Shown: positions 36,261 through 49,100 of the stretch, one piece after another
How positions within the stretch are numbered: position 1 is the stretch's first letter
How the letters are laid out: every line of letters starts with the position of its first letter
Origin: Buxus sempervirens
Taxonomy: Eukaryota > Streptophyta > Magnoliopsida > Buxales > Buxaceae
Assembly: GCA_947561395.2 (NCBI GenBank)
Contig: OX387183.1
Coordinates: forward strand, 28,508,853 to 28,572,852
Direction: 5' to 3'
DNA length: 64,000 nucleotides
Notes under the pieces: model-generated
Database searches by the model: none
Told to the model about the DNA's origin: nothing
The model's input: the letters and a program-made list of their open reading frames with translations, nothing else
Position numbers and translations under genes: made by a program

Positions 36261-36994
36261 ATGTCATATGTTTGACAAAATGCACATAAGTGGGTATACT
36301 ATGTTAGTGTGTGTTATCTTCTTTTTTGTCTTGCTCTCTACAATTTTGAATAACGATATTGCTGAACTTCTAATATTTGGACTCAGTTATTGAACAATGA
36401 GGATAATAGTTTTCAGCATCTACAGGTTAATCCAAACCTTACAGAGCACATAGAGTTGATGTTGCATTGACTACATGGAAAAATTCATGTTAATGGTCAT
36501 CCATTTCATGTATGTTGACTGGTTTTGTAGGGAAACTATAGTACGTTGGGTTGTTAACTTGTTATTAAGGATTGAATAATCTGATTGAAAGATTGAAAGG
36601 TTTTGATAGTATGGAAATTGTTTGAGTTCCATTAGAAAAATATGGAGTTGGAATCACTTATCCTATGTTATCTTACTGAAAGCATGTTGCTATTTTGTCT
36701 TTATGCCATGAGATTAACAAGAGAGGTTTGATGCCATGGACATCACTCGAGGGAGGAATGGCTACTTCATAGATCCATGCATGAATATATATGCTTCTAG
36801 TTATTTTTTTTTAATAACTTGTTGGAATAAACTCCACCACATGACAGGTTCTTGGAATTGAATCCACTTTCTTTATAACTATTTCCTTCAATCTAATGTT
36901 CAACATGTGTAGAAAATAAATTTATTCCGGTAGTTGGATTACTTTCTAGATTTCTTCATTTTGTATTTGTTTTATTTTACGGGTATTTGGTTGT
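36261..36994. other. Intergenic DNA, no gene seen
   Basis: AT-rich, with no frame of recognisable family. It may include further unrecognisable MULE sequence. Confidence 0.45.
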
Positions 36995-37165
36995 GTGGAT
37001 TTTGCTTCCTAGTATAAGTTCAGTACTAGTTGTATGGAGTGTGCCTCCCAGTATAGGTTCACTACTGGTTGTATGGAGTGTGCCTCCCAGTATAGATTCA
37101 CCACTGGTTGTATGTATATGTGCCTCGCAGTATAGGCTCGCTATTGGTTTTATGGATAGGTGCGC
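36995..37165. repeat. Minisatellite, unit about 39-42 bp, four copies
   Basis: The unit resembles TGTGCCTCCCAGTATAGGTT + CACTACTGGTTGTATGGAG. Copies start at about 37003, 37046, 37085 and 37124, with divergence at the edges. Confidence 0.88.
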
Positions 37166-37971
37166 TGAGAGTCACTAGTTGAATTTATAATTTCTTCTAG
37201 TGGAGTAGAATCTCCAGCTCAATGGTAAAGGTCCTCCCAAAGAATCTACCAGTGGTTGAATGGAAAAGTGACACATGGTAAATGAATCACGAATAAGTGA
37301 AATTATCATAATGCAGATATTGTATGGTATGAAAATGCATATGCTCATGTTGCGTTCTCTCTCACATATTTAGAATTTATATAATTGTTTAGTGCTATTG
37401 TTTATTATTAAGGTGTGTATTTAATGTGGCATTTTTATATTTTACCATGATACCTGCTTTTCTTTAAATACTTATGCTTGTAAACATGATATTGTGGTAG
37501 GAATGCTTTCTGTGTGGTTACCATATATTAGGCACATTCACACTTATAGGAATGACAAAATAATTTATCATGACCTCTAGATTGTGCACTCCCATGAATA
37601 GTAATGGTAGATGGCAAGACTTCCTTACTGGCACTAGTGTTCATCCCATGACTTAACATTTTACAGGTCAGTAGATAAGACAAGCAAAGAAGTAAGCTCG
37701 TGATAGGAATTTTTCTTTGGTTATTAGTTTCCGTTATAAGGTAGTGAGACCAAATCTTACATTGAGATGTGATTATATTTGATTGGTCGATTGAACCATA
37801 TAATGTTGACCTGCGTTTAATGCTAATGTGTTTTAATGTTATTTGTCATTTATTTAATTTGTCTATGCACAAGGTTGCAATCCGATCTTCAGTACATTGG
37901 AATTTGGATCGTTACACACTCTCTCTCTATTAATCTATTAGCATTATACTTTATTTTATTCTCTAGCTTCA
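37166..37971 (+). promoter_or_regulatory. Upstream region of the NOP2-like gene
   Basis: No gene is seen before the start codon. Just upstream lies a CT-rich leader (CACACTCTCTCTCTATTAATC, 37915-37935), common in plant 5' untranslated regions. The start context is CTTCAATGGCGG, with G at +4. Confidence 0.45.
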
Positions 37972-40900
37972 ATGGCGGCAGCTCCGTTTAGTAGGAAAAA
38001 GGGCTGGAAGCTGCAGAACACTCCGCCTAAGAAGAAGCAAAAGAAGGAGTTTACCTTTACGAAACCTTCGAAAGAACTCGACCTTCTAGAGGATTCTAAC
38101 GGTGCAGATGAAGAACAGCAACATGAAGAATTTGAAGATGAAACAGAAGAGGAAGGAGGAAACAATTCTGGTTCTGAACTTTCTTCCGATGGAGATGATC
38201 ATTTTGCTGAAGATTTCCTACAAGGAGGGGATGAAGACGATGAAGGTAGTGTGTTGATCAGCTTTTTGTTTCGGCATTTATCATTTCTGGGGTGTTTTTG
38301 AATTGAGTTTTTTTGTGCATCTATTTTTGCAGAGAAGGGTTCAGATTCAGATGTGTCAGACATCGAGCAGAAGTCTAGAGCTATTGATGAAGAAAGGGCT
38401 AGAGAGGAAGAGGAGGCAGGGGCTGAGTTACATCTCAACATTAAAGAAGAATCTGACGAGTTCAGATTGCCAACAAAAGAGGTATAATTTTTTATTTTAT
38501 TTTTCACTTAGTTCATTCAAAGTACATTCTTTGTACATTAAAAATCGAATTTATTGTTTCTTTCTTTCCCAATAAGCTTAGGAACTTGAAGAAGAGGCTC
38601 GTCAACCCCCTGATCTTCCAAATCTTCAACGCAGAATAAAAGAGAGTGGGTGACAGTTTCTTTGGAATTTTATGCCTTTACTTGTTCATCATTTTTTTTC
38701 TTTGAATAATTTTTTCAATCCAATAATTTAGTTTATAAACATCTTGATGCTATATTTTCTGTTATTAGTTGTTCGGGTTCTTTTGAACTTTAAATCTTTG
38801 AGGCAAGAAGGGTTGACGAGGAAGGATTACACTGAGCAGCTTAAGATCGATTTGGGTTCTTATTATGGTTACAATGAATTCCTGATTGGGGTTTTGGTGG
38901 AGGTAATGCATTTGATTGAAATATTAGTCACTCCCTATGCTGCTGGTATTTTTTGAAAATTTCGGCATTATAATGGCATTCTAGCTCTTTGAACTGTCAT
39001 TTTTTCTTATCTTCTTTCAGATGTTTACAGTTGCTGAACTTGTTGAGCTTATTGAAGCTTTTGAAAAGCCTCGGCCTATTTGCCTGCGGACAAATACACT
39101 AAAGGTAAATTTTTTATTTTTCTGAAGAAAGATATGGTGCTCCCTTGATTTATGGCCTTCCTTTGACCGACAATCTCTCTGGTCAATAGAATATGTCTTA
39201 ATAGAAAACTTACTTCGATGGTTGTGCACAGACTCGAAGACGTGATCTGGCTGATGTTTTGTTGAACAGAGGAGTAAACTTGGATCCATTAAGCAAGTGG
39301 TCGAAGGTAAAATCGGTTATTTTGTCTACTTTTCATTGATTATTTTGTTATTAATCATTTTATATAAGTACATAATGTTGGCAGGTTGGTGATGTGCCTA
39401 AATTTTATACATGTTTTGTCATATGTTTACCCTTAATTAATTTTATGCTAGTTGGTGTTTAATTTGCCTATTTATTAGAGTTTTTATGTATTTTTGTTTA
39501 TTGTTGTTTAGGAATAAATAAATTGAAAGAGTCAAGAGATTGAGGAGGGGATCTACAAGATATTCTCAGAATTTTCGAATGAGCAAAAATTCTCTTCATC
39601 AAGAGAATAGGAAACTTTAATTTCCCGAGTTCCAGAAACATCCTTCAGTATTTTGAGCATAACTTGAGCTAGAGAGCTCCAATAAGGGCAATCTTGGTGT
39701 CTATGGAAAGCTAAGAGAAGGCCCTACAAATTTAATGTTGAAGACTTTCCCAAAAACAGTCATCTTGATGGAGAAACGTGAGCATTAATATCAAAAACGG
39801 AAAACAGCTATCTTCAAAATTCAGTTTTGGAAAAGAAGTAAAAGGGGCTTTTAAAGCAAGGAAGGAAATTTTATATAAGAGAGACACAAGAGAGGAGGAC
39901 GACCAGAGCTTAGAAGAGAGGAGTTTTCACCATTGGAGAGGATTGGAAGCTTGGAGGAAGAAGAAGAAAACAGAGGCTGAATTAGAGTTTGTCGATAACT
40001 ACAATTCTCTATCTACATACAATTTCCCTCTTAACTTTCTCATCTTCTCTTTGTCCAATTTTTATTATGAATTTCAGAGATTTTATAATTTGTTTGGATT
40101 CAATTATGAGCTAATTTCTATTGCTAAGGCTCTGATGTAATCTCTCCATGACAATTCTGAATCCTACTTCTATGTACTCATGATTTTATTATTCTTTTTG
40201 AGTATACATCGTTAAGTTTAATGCTTTCAATTATCTGGCCAATAGTTGAATGATTTGTTGTGCATGTTAATTTGAGAGATGATGCATGTAGTTTAGCTTC
40301 GTTTGATGTATGCCATGAATTGAACGAAAGACAGAAATGTGCCAACGTGATTCGTGCAGTTTGTTTTTGTTGGATATTATTAATCTTAATGCACTCAATT
40401 GCTTTTAAATTCGCATAAGCATATCGCGGGTTATTGCATGTTGGGTAATTCTAATTCTACTCGAGAGAGGGTTTTAGATATATTTAAAATATTTCACCGT
40501 CAAATAGGATAATAATTGATTAATTGCTCGGTTAGGATTTGGAATTGGATTGGTTTGATGAATCGGATGCCTTAGTGTTTTCTTCTTGGGTGAAATATCC
40601 TTATTTTTAAGTGTTTGGTCAAGTCCTTATTTTTCGATTCAATTTTTATTGTTTTTAAATTTTCAAATTCAAAAAATCCCACTTTTGTTGATTTTCAAAT
40701 AATTTAGAATTAGAACAATTTTGATAGCTAATAGGTAAATAGTCCTTGTGGGTTCGACATTCTTTTCATCACTATATTACTTGTTACGATTTCGTGCACT
40801 TGCGAATTTTCACAACAGTTGGCTTGGTGGTTTATGATTCACAAGTGCCCATCGGTGCGACTCCTGAATATATGGCTGGCTATGACATGGTAGTTATTGT

Positions 40901-41683
40901 TTTTGAAATGCTTGGCCTGGCAATTTTGTTCTTTTCACGTATTTTTTGGTTGATTTTTGTTCGGCTTACTTAAAGAATTCTGATTATACATTTTAACAGC
41001 TGCAAAGTGCAAGCTCCTTTTTGCCAGTTATGGCTCTTGCCCCACAAGAAAAGGAAAGGATTGTGGATATGGCGTAAGTTCTTTACCCTCTTCATTTGAA
41101 AAATTTATTGGTAGTATTCTGTTTTTGACCATTCTTTAATTAACTTACACAACATCTAGTTCCAATACTTGCCTTATTTAGATGCATTTCATTAATAAAA
41201 AATAGAACATTAGATATTTTTTTCTCCATTAATTCTCTATTTGTTCTATTGGAAATGGAGTAAAAATTTTTTCTGAGATCTTAACATTTTTCTTTTGTTT
41301 GTTTTAATGGAAAATTTAAATTAAAGGAAATTATTTTCCAAATCTCCTGAAAGTGAGAGGAAAATAATTTCTACCAAAATAATGGTGGAAGTTATTTTCC
41401 ATAAGAAAGGAAGCTCGATTTGAGGAGTTGAATCTCCTCAGAAATCTTTGAAACTCTTTCATTATCCCCTATGATCTGCTAGGGTCAAATATTTGAAACA
41501 AAGTTGCCGGTAGCTGGAGATGGTCCGCTGGGTTTAGGGGAGTGCCTGAGAATTGAGATCAATCGACAATATATAGAAGTTGGTTTGCTGGAAAATCCAA
41601 GGAATCAAACATGGAAGATGAAGAGAAAAAATCTCATGCTCGACGAGGTTGTTGGGATTGGGATATGCTTTGCTAGTTACCAA

Positions 41684-41721
<38 letters not shown>

Positions 41722-43148
41722 AGGGAGGGAGGGATGGATCAGAGTCGAAGTTGAAGTGTTGAACATGTTCTTTTAATTAGAAGAAAAATATATAAAGGAA
41801 CTTGTCCCACATAAGGAAGAGATGTGCCACATGTTCAAAAAAAAACTAGACAAGTCACATTGATTAAAAAAAAAGGAATGGGGTTGGGCATATGATAAAA
41901 GAGAAGAGAGAGAATAAGAAGGAAAAAAAATCAAGGGATGATTGTTGAGGCTGGACACGTGGCAAGCTAGTTGGAAGTAGGGAGTTTTTTCTAACGTCCC
42001 AATTCCCATGTTTCTCTCCCCACTCGCTGTCTTTGCTTAAAAAAACCTTTCAAATCTCATATAAACCAAAGAAGAGGAGAAGAGGAAAAAAAAGAATAGA
42101 AGACAGAAACAGGAGAAAGAGTCAAGGAGATGAGCATAAAGTCAAGGAGATAAGCTTGCAAAGTATCTATTGTAGGGAGAAGACAACCAAGACCGTAAGG
42201 TTTTGTTTCCTTTTGTCTCTACGTTTTTTTACCTCTCAATTTTGTTAATCCCTAATGATTAGACTCTTGGACGTCTAGAATTTCCACTATTCTGTACTTC
42301 CCATGTCATTATCTCTTAGCTTTAGTAAAGTATCTCCACTGACTTATCCCTCTTATATTGTGTCATTATTTTTGTGGTATTTCAAATCCCATCTCATAGA
42401 CGTATAAAGAGGTTGACATATCCAGATTTCCAGTAACATGTATTTTTTACACCCTAAAAGTATATATCTATACGTCCACACGGATATCTTTTTTTGAAAA
42501 AAAAAAGGATTTTTAGTGTTGGTCGTTGCATCTTCTAAATTTATTTTATTTTATCTCTTGGGTGTTTGAAATATCTTTTAACTCATTGTGTATTTCAAAC
42601 TAAGGTTTGTCATTTCGGTGCCGCTAATGTTTCACTAAGCCACCGAGAGACGGGGAAAAACACGTTTTGACGAAATTTAGTGAAAACTGGTGAGATGCAG
42701 GCGAAATGCAGCGGCACGCCAACAAAAAATGGCAAAATGCAGTGAAATAGCCCAAAAAAGGGGGTGATTTTAACTTAAATTGTTCAAATCATATGAAATT
42801 TAGTCTAATTTAGATGAAATTGCATATGAAGAGCTCTCTTCCTCCTTATTTGGACGAAAATTTAACATTTTTTGCTTAAAATCATCCATTTGCTTGGGAT
42901 AAATAAGTGATTTTACGCAATAAGTGTAAAAAGTTTGTGTCTACATAGGGGAAGAATAAAGTTCTTTGAATGAAATTGGAACCAAATTGGGCTAAATTTT
43001 GTACAATTTGAGCATTTTAAGTCGAAATCACCAATTTATTGGGCTATTTCGCCCACTTTTCGCCGGCATGCCGCTTTGTTTCGTCTGCACGTCGTGAGAA
43101 CGAGGAAGTTTCCTTTTCTCCCCTATTTTGTGCCGCTTGGGGTGGGGT

Positions 43149-43183
<35 letters not shown>

Positions 43184-46100
43184 GAAAAGCGAAATTTCGT
43201 TGGCACCTCACGAGATGCTGCCGAAACGGCAAACATTGTTTCGAACTTCCCCAATCTTTTGGATGTCAAAGACTCCACAAAATACATCCGTGGGTGTCCA
43301 CATGTTGAATTGAATATTGTTGGACGGCCCATTTTTTTTCTTTTTTTGTTTTTCTAAGGTCGTCCAAGGATTTAACATATCTAATCTTCCTACAATTTGC
43401 ATCCAAGGGATGTCCTCATTCCTATTTGTCCCAAAATTTTGGTTCAAATGTCCATCTAAAAAAAGGATTTATTTTCTTGTCAAAAAGGAAATGCCCATAC
43501 TATAAGCAACCCCCACATGTTTTGGACTCTAGCACACGTCCAAGTTGGGTTCTTTTTTTTTTTTTTGGGATCATTTCATTCTTATGTTAAATAAGTTCTC
43601 TCCATATCTTGAGACTTCATTGTATGTACACATTAGGCGCTTTTACTTTGGGATGATTTCCAATCTTTATCTTAATTAAGATCTCCACATGTTTTGGACT
43701 TCTAGCATATGTCCATATATTGGCTCCCCATTGGTATCTTAGATAATTCTAAATGGATTTTTTTTTCAAACGTAGGATCTTGGGTTTGAGTAAATTGATG
43801 ATCCTGACTCAGCAGTTTCGAATATGGGCTAAACCCAAACTTAATTAATCTAAAGGTTAACTCATGATCCTTGTGCTCGATTCAGGTTAAACCTAATTAA
43901 CCTATGGGTTAAACCCATGATTCTTGTGGTCAATTCGAGCCAAACCCAAACCTAATTAATCTAAGGGTTAATCCATGATCCTTGTGGTCAATTTGGGTTA
44001 AACCCAAATAACCTAAGGGTTAACCCATGATTTTTGTGGTCAATTCGGGTTAAACCTAATTAACCTACTGGTTAAACTCATGATCCATGTGGTCAATATA
44101 ATTAAGCTAAGGGCTAAACCCATGATCCTTGTGGTCAAGTTAATTTGGGTGAAGCCTAACCAAGGTGAGGGTTGAACCCATGATCCTTGTGGTCAATTTG
44201 GATTGAACCTAATTAACCTAAAGGTTAACCCCAATGATCCTTGTCGTCAATTTGGGTTAAATTTAATTAATATGAGGGTTAAATCCATGATCCTTGTGGT
44301 CAATATAATCTAACGGTTAAATCTATGACTATTGTGGTCAATATAATTACTTTAACGATTAAACCCATGATCCTTGTGGTCAATGCAATATGAGTTAAAC
44401 TTAATGAAACCAATGATCAAACTCATGATCCTTGTGGTCCAAAGTGTCCTAAATTGGACCAATCCCTTTTCAAACCAAAACAAAAAGCCCCCCAAATATT
44501 AAACCGAAGTGCTCTAAAATATTCCAAATCAAACCAAATGCTCTCAATTGATTCAAAGTGTCCTATATTGAGCCAAACACATGCAACAAATGGCATTAAG
44601 CCAAATCAAATGAAGCTTTGCATAAACCAAACAATTAAACTGGTTCAAGCCGGCTCCCATACAGCCTATAATTCCAAATTAACCAAAATCAAACCGTTTC
44701 TCCTCTGGTTCAAGTTTCTAGATCAAAACCAAATCGGATCTTTATGGTCCAAACAATTGAAATTAATTCAAAACAAATCAAATAGTTTCCCCTACAATTC
44801 AAGTTAAACTAAAACTAAATAGAATCCTTATGACCCAAACAATTGAAATCAAATTCCAGATCCAAAATTGTCCAATTCAAACTACAGCATGGCTTGATCC
44901 CGTGGATAGATACGTAGGTAGCCTGATAAATAAAATTCAGGTTCAGCTACAATTAAACAGAATGTTCCATTCAAATATACAAGTTTAATTAAAGACTTTG
45001 AAGTTAGAATCAAAGGGTCTTCCTATAATTTTGGATGTAATTAACAATCTAAGATCTTGAATGGGTTTACACCACATAAAATAAAAACTCACAATTGTGG
45101 GTGAGATCACGTCTAATCAAAATTAAATTTTTGGTCAACATGAAGAGTTGTATGAAACAGCATATTCACTATGGCAGTGAAAAGAGTAGCATACTCTCTG
45201 TCATAGAGGAACCGTTGGATTTTGTTGGTTTGGCTCTCCGATTATCATCTTTAGATGGGGTTTTGTCTGTCGTAGAAATTAAACCACTTGTGCAACGCTG
45301 GGTTGAAAACATAGTTACATATTGGTTGTGGAACTATGGTTGAGTTAGTTTAACTATAGTTAGTATGCAATCCTAGATGCTTCTATCGATTACAGTTAAA
45401 ATAATATTAAATTGACGCCCCTTGGATTTCGAAAAATGATCGCAGCACCAACAATGCTTCGATTTAAAATAATATTAATACACCCTCTCAAATGCTATAA
45501 AGGAGAGAGTAAAAAATTCCCGAAAGTTTTTTGTGTTTGATCCAAGTAACTAAAATAATAATGAGAAGTAAGGTATTTTCTTGAAATTTTTTTGTCTGGA
45601 AAGTATTTTATGATGGAAAAAATTTTCCATTGAAACAAACAAAGCCTAAATATAAGAGTGGATTTTAATAAAACAAAGCATAAAGAATTTTTGAGTTTTT
45701 AATTTTATTAATGTTAAATGACTCACTATTTCTGGTATTTAAGTTTGATAAATGTGATTGCATCTTTTGCATTTATGAATTCTTTGATTTGATTTTGTGA
45801 TATGTATCTGTCCTTGTTGTAGGGCTGCACCTGGTGGCAAGACAACCTATATCGCAGCTCTTATGAAGAATAATGGTATATGCTAACCTCTTGTCGAATT
45901 GGATGATTCAAATCCTTCTTCAAGTGCTTATAATTATTCAAATTGCTATCTTGCTTTACACGATCAATCTAGCCACATATTGATTTAGATTCTTTAGCTA
46001 CTGATTTTGAATGCTCAGATATTGAAATCAAGCACTTCTTATGAATAATTTTTGTTCATATTCCTGTAAAATGTTGATATATTTATCTATATTCCCAATT

Positions 46101-49100
46101 TTTGAAGTTTTTTTTTTCATCTCTATAATTGTCTGCATATTGACTTGGATTGACTTGTTAACTTCCAATTATAGGACTCAGAGCTATGCTATGAGAAAAA
46201 AAGAGATAAATTACATAAGCGCTTCTTGAGGTTTGACAAAACTACAGATGCCTCCATTTGTGTTTCTTAGCTAAAATTCAGCTTCTGTCAGATTTGGTTG
46301 GTTATAATATTTAACTCCCCGTAAGAAGTGACAAGTAGGGTTGTTGAATAAATTTGGTGAATTTTATGAATTTCAAACCATGTTACACTTGTAAAGTTAG
46401 TAATTTAGGTAAGTTATACTTTAACCTTATAAATAATTTTCTAAGTTTCTTACTCTTTTTCCTATATAAATTGAGTTATTATTTCATCTTTTACACTTGT
46501 TTCCTTCCTGAAGTTAGATATTGTTAGGAACAAGTGCTTACCAATTACAACTAGACCAATAACTTAAGTTGTTGGTGGACTTCGGCCCAAAACCCTTAAC
46601 AAGCACCCCAGCATTTGCAATTGCAAGCCAACACTTGCCAACGTGAGACTTGGCCAACACTTCCCCCAGCAGCATGCCTTCTTTGGACCCCTTGGTGAGA
46701 CTCAAACTCCGGGATCCCTCCTTGCACTTGTGAACAATAGGCTGATGACACACCTACCATGACCATACCGTGCAATACGGGGATTGAACCCCCTTACACT
46801 TGTGCACCATAAGACGAGGACACACCTACACAAACCGCACAACATGTTCTGTGGGGGACTTGAACTCAAGACCTGAGCTTGGATGCCAATTTTTAGAATC
46901 AAGTGCTTACAACTAGACCAATAACTTAAGCTGTTGGTTAGAGTGCAATTTTATTTCCTTATACCATAGTAGGTTGCTGGACTTTGGCCCAACACCTTGA
47001 ACGGATATTTAATAATTTTATAAAAGGTAAAATATGGCATTTATTTTTATACTAAAATTTATAATCGTAAAACTATTCCAATTTGTATAAATTTTTAGAA
47101 ACTTGATTACTCCTTTTAGCTATCACTTAATAGAGGAATAGCAAATGTTATTATAAGCAAAATTCTAAGGTACACAAGTGTTCTTTTCGAAAATATGAAG
47201 AAAGTTGTCGAACCCATCTTGTGCTTGCGTTAATTTTAGTTGACAAGGCTTACTAATAGAATTCCAATTACTTGTTATGGAAGTTGAATTTATTTTGTGC
47301 ACTTTTTGTTTTTCCACTAGATTTTTATGCTATTTCAATTTAAATATTGGGAAAAATATGAAAAAGGGTCACTTTTTGGCCTGTATTTATAAAAACAGTC
47401 CATCCATTTTGCAGGAAAAGGGTCACTTAAAAAAAAATTAAAAAAATTGTCATTTTACTATAGGTAAAAAGAAAATGCTTATATCCATGTATGATGCGAT
47501 CATATCCCACATAGGATGTGCTCGTGTCCCACGTAGTATGCACTCATATCCCACGTAAGGAAGCTTGTATCCCATGTACAATGTGCTTGTATCTCAAGTA
47601 AAAGTGATCTATAATTTAATTATTTTTGAAAAGTGATCTTGTAATTTAATTATTTTTAACAAGTAACCCTTTTTCAGAAATAAGTTTTTTGATGGATTGT
47701 TTTTATAAATAGTGGCCAAAAGTGACCCTTTTTCATAATTTTTCCTTAAATATTTGATAATTAGTAAAAAGAGAGAAATCAAAATGGAATATTTGGTATA
47801 TTTGGCATGTGATCCTCAATGTTATCAGCTAAGCATGCCTTTTCTAGCCTTCATGTCTATGTCATATGTGTGTATCCATAAAAATGAGTCAATTTGGTAC
47901 TCATGAAAGAAAAATCATGCTAGAGTGAAATCTTCTTGTATAATCTTTTTCTTATTGGAAAATATATTTAGTCGGAAATATTTAGTTTTGGCTAAATGTT
48001 TCATGCAGGAAGATTTGATCTTATAATGATTGGCAAACTTTTTTTTCACCCATTTATATGATTTGGTTGGCGGCCTTTATTTGGGATTTTATCACTTTTA
48101 TGCACTCATATATAGATCATATTGTGGGATAGGCATCTGTATCAACTATTCTCAGTATAAGGTATATGATTCTTAGTAAAGATATTAAGTCTTTGGCTCT
48201 GTCCCAAAATGTGAAAAGTACAATATCCTCTACTCTCCTCCCAACATCCATACGGCTATGAGAGTAGCTCGTCTAGTCAGCACTAGTAAAAAGTGACCTC
48301 AATCCCTATTGGTGCCTCAAAATACTCTACAAAGTAATGGAGTCCATGCGAAATTTGGGTAATCCTCAGTTGAATTATGTCTCTTTCATGTCTCTCTTAT
48401 ATTTGCAAGTACATAATTATAATTATGTACAAATGTATTAAATGCCTGTGCGTCCTATAGCACGCTAAGTATATTGCTACTCTATGCAATCGACTCTAAC
48501 ATTAAGTGGATGAATGCGCTTCAAGTGGCCTCCAATAGAGGGCATACTTTTCTTGTAACTTGACACCAGCCTTCTTAAATGCTCAACCATTGTTTGTGAC
48601 TATTTGTACCATGTGCTGTCTATCAACTTCATTTATAACACTCTTAAGTAGGCGTACAATGAATCTCGCATCTTTTATCTAGTACTGATTAAAAAAATTA
48701 CAACCTTGCCTCTATAATACATTATAAAGTTGATGGTTGGACAGGTCCTACTAGCCTGTCCAACCATCATACATAATAATTACCCTGAACTGCTTCTAGT
48801 GGAGCCGCAATGAGCTAATAAACTCTTTATCTTCCTTTTCTCCCTATACAGTAATACAGGTAGGCACCTATAATTTCAAGTAGTGTAAGGGGTACAGCTC
48901 TAACACCGTTTCTAGAATTATAAACCATATTCTTGAAATGTGGAAATGCGGCTACGTTTGCTAGAGTGTGTTGAATAGAAGTAATTTTGATATGAGCTTC
49001 CATATCTTTCCAGACATCTCTCAATCTTTTCTGCTTGGATACGGATGAATGATAAAAAGAGGATTCTGTAGGATAATTGGCATTCTCATACTGTGTAAAC

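Larger units (their letters stand above)
41290..45652. other. Intron 8 segment bounded by inverted terminal-like repeats
   Basis: The left end reads TTTGTTTGTTTTAATGGAAAA (from about 41294). The right end, read inward, is CTTTGTTTGTTTCAATGGAA (from about 45654). The 24-bp match resembles ends of common plant hAT-type MITEs. It encloses a GA/GGGA microsatellite, a G run and a 12-copy minisatellite. No transposase is readable. Either two MITE ends happen to face each other or this is one large non-autonomous element. Confidence 0.4.

Noticed and set aside
43800-44445. GGGTTAAACCC units as interstitial telomere repeats
   Set aside because: The plant telomere unit is TTTAGGG. These units are 40-57 bp and lack consecutive telomere heptamers.
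46780-46900. tRNA gene suggested by B-box-like GGTTCAATCCCC on the minus strand
   Set aside because: No matching A box or cloverleaf can be drawn. The block is part of a repeated unit.
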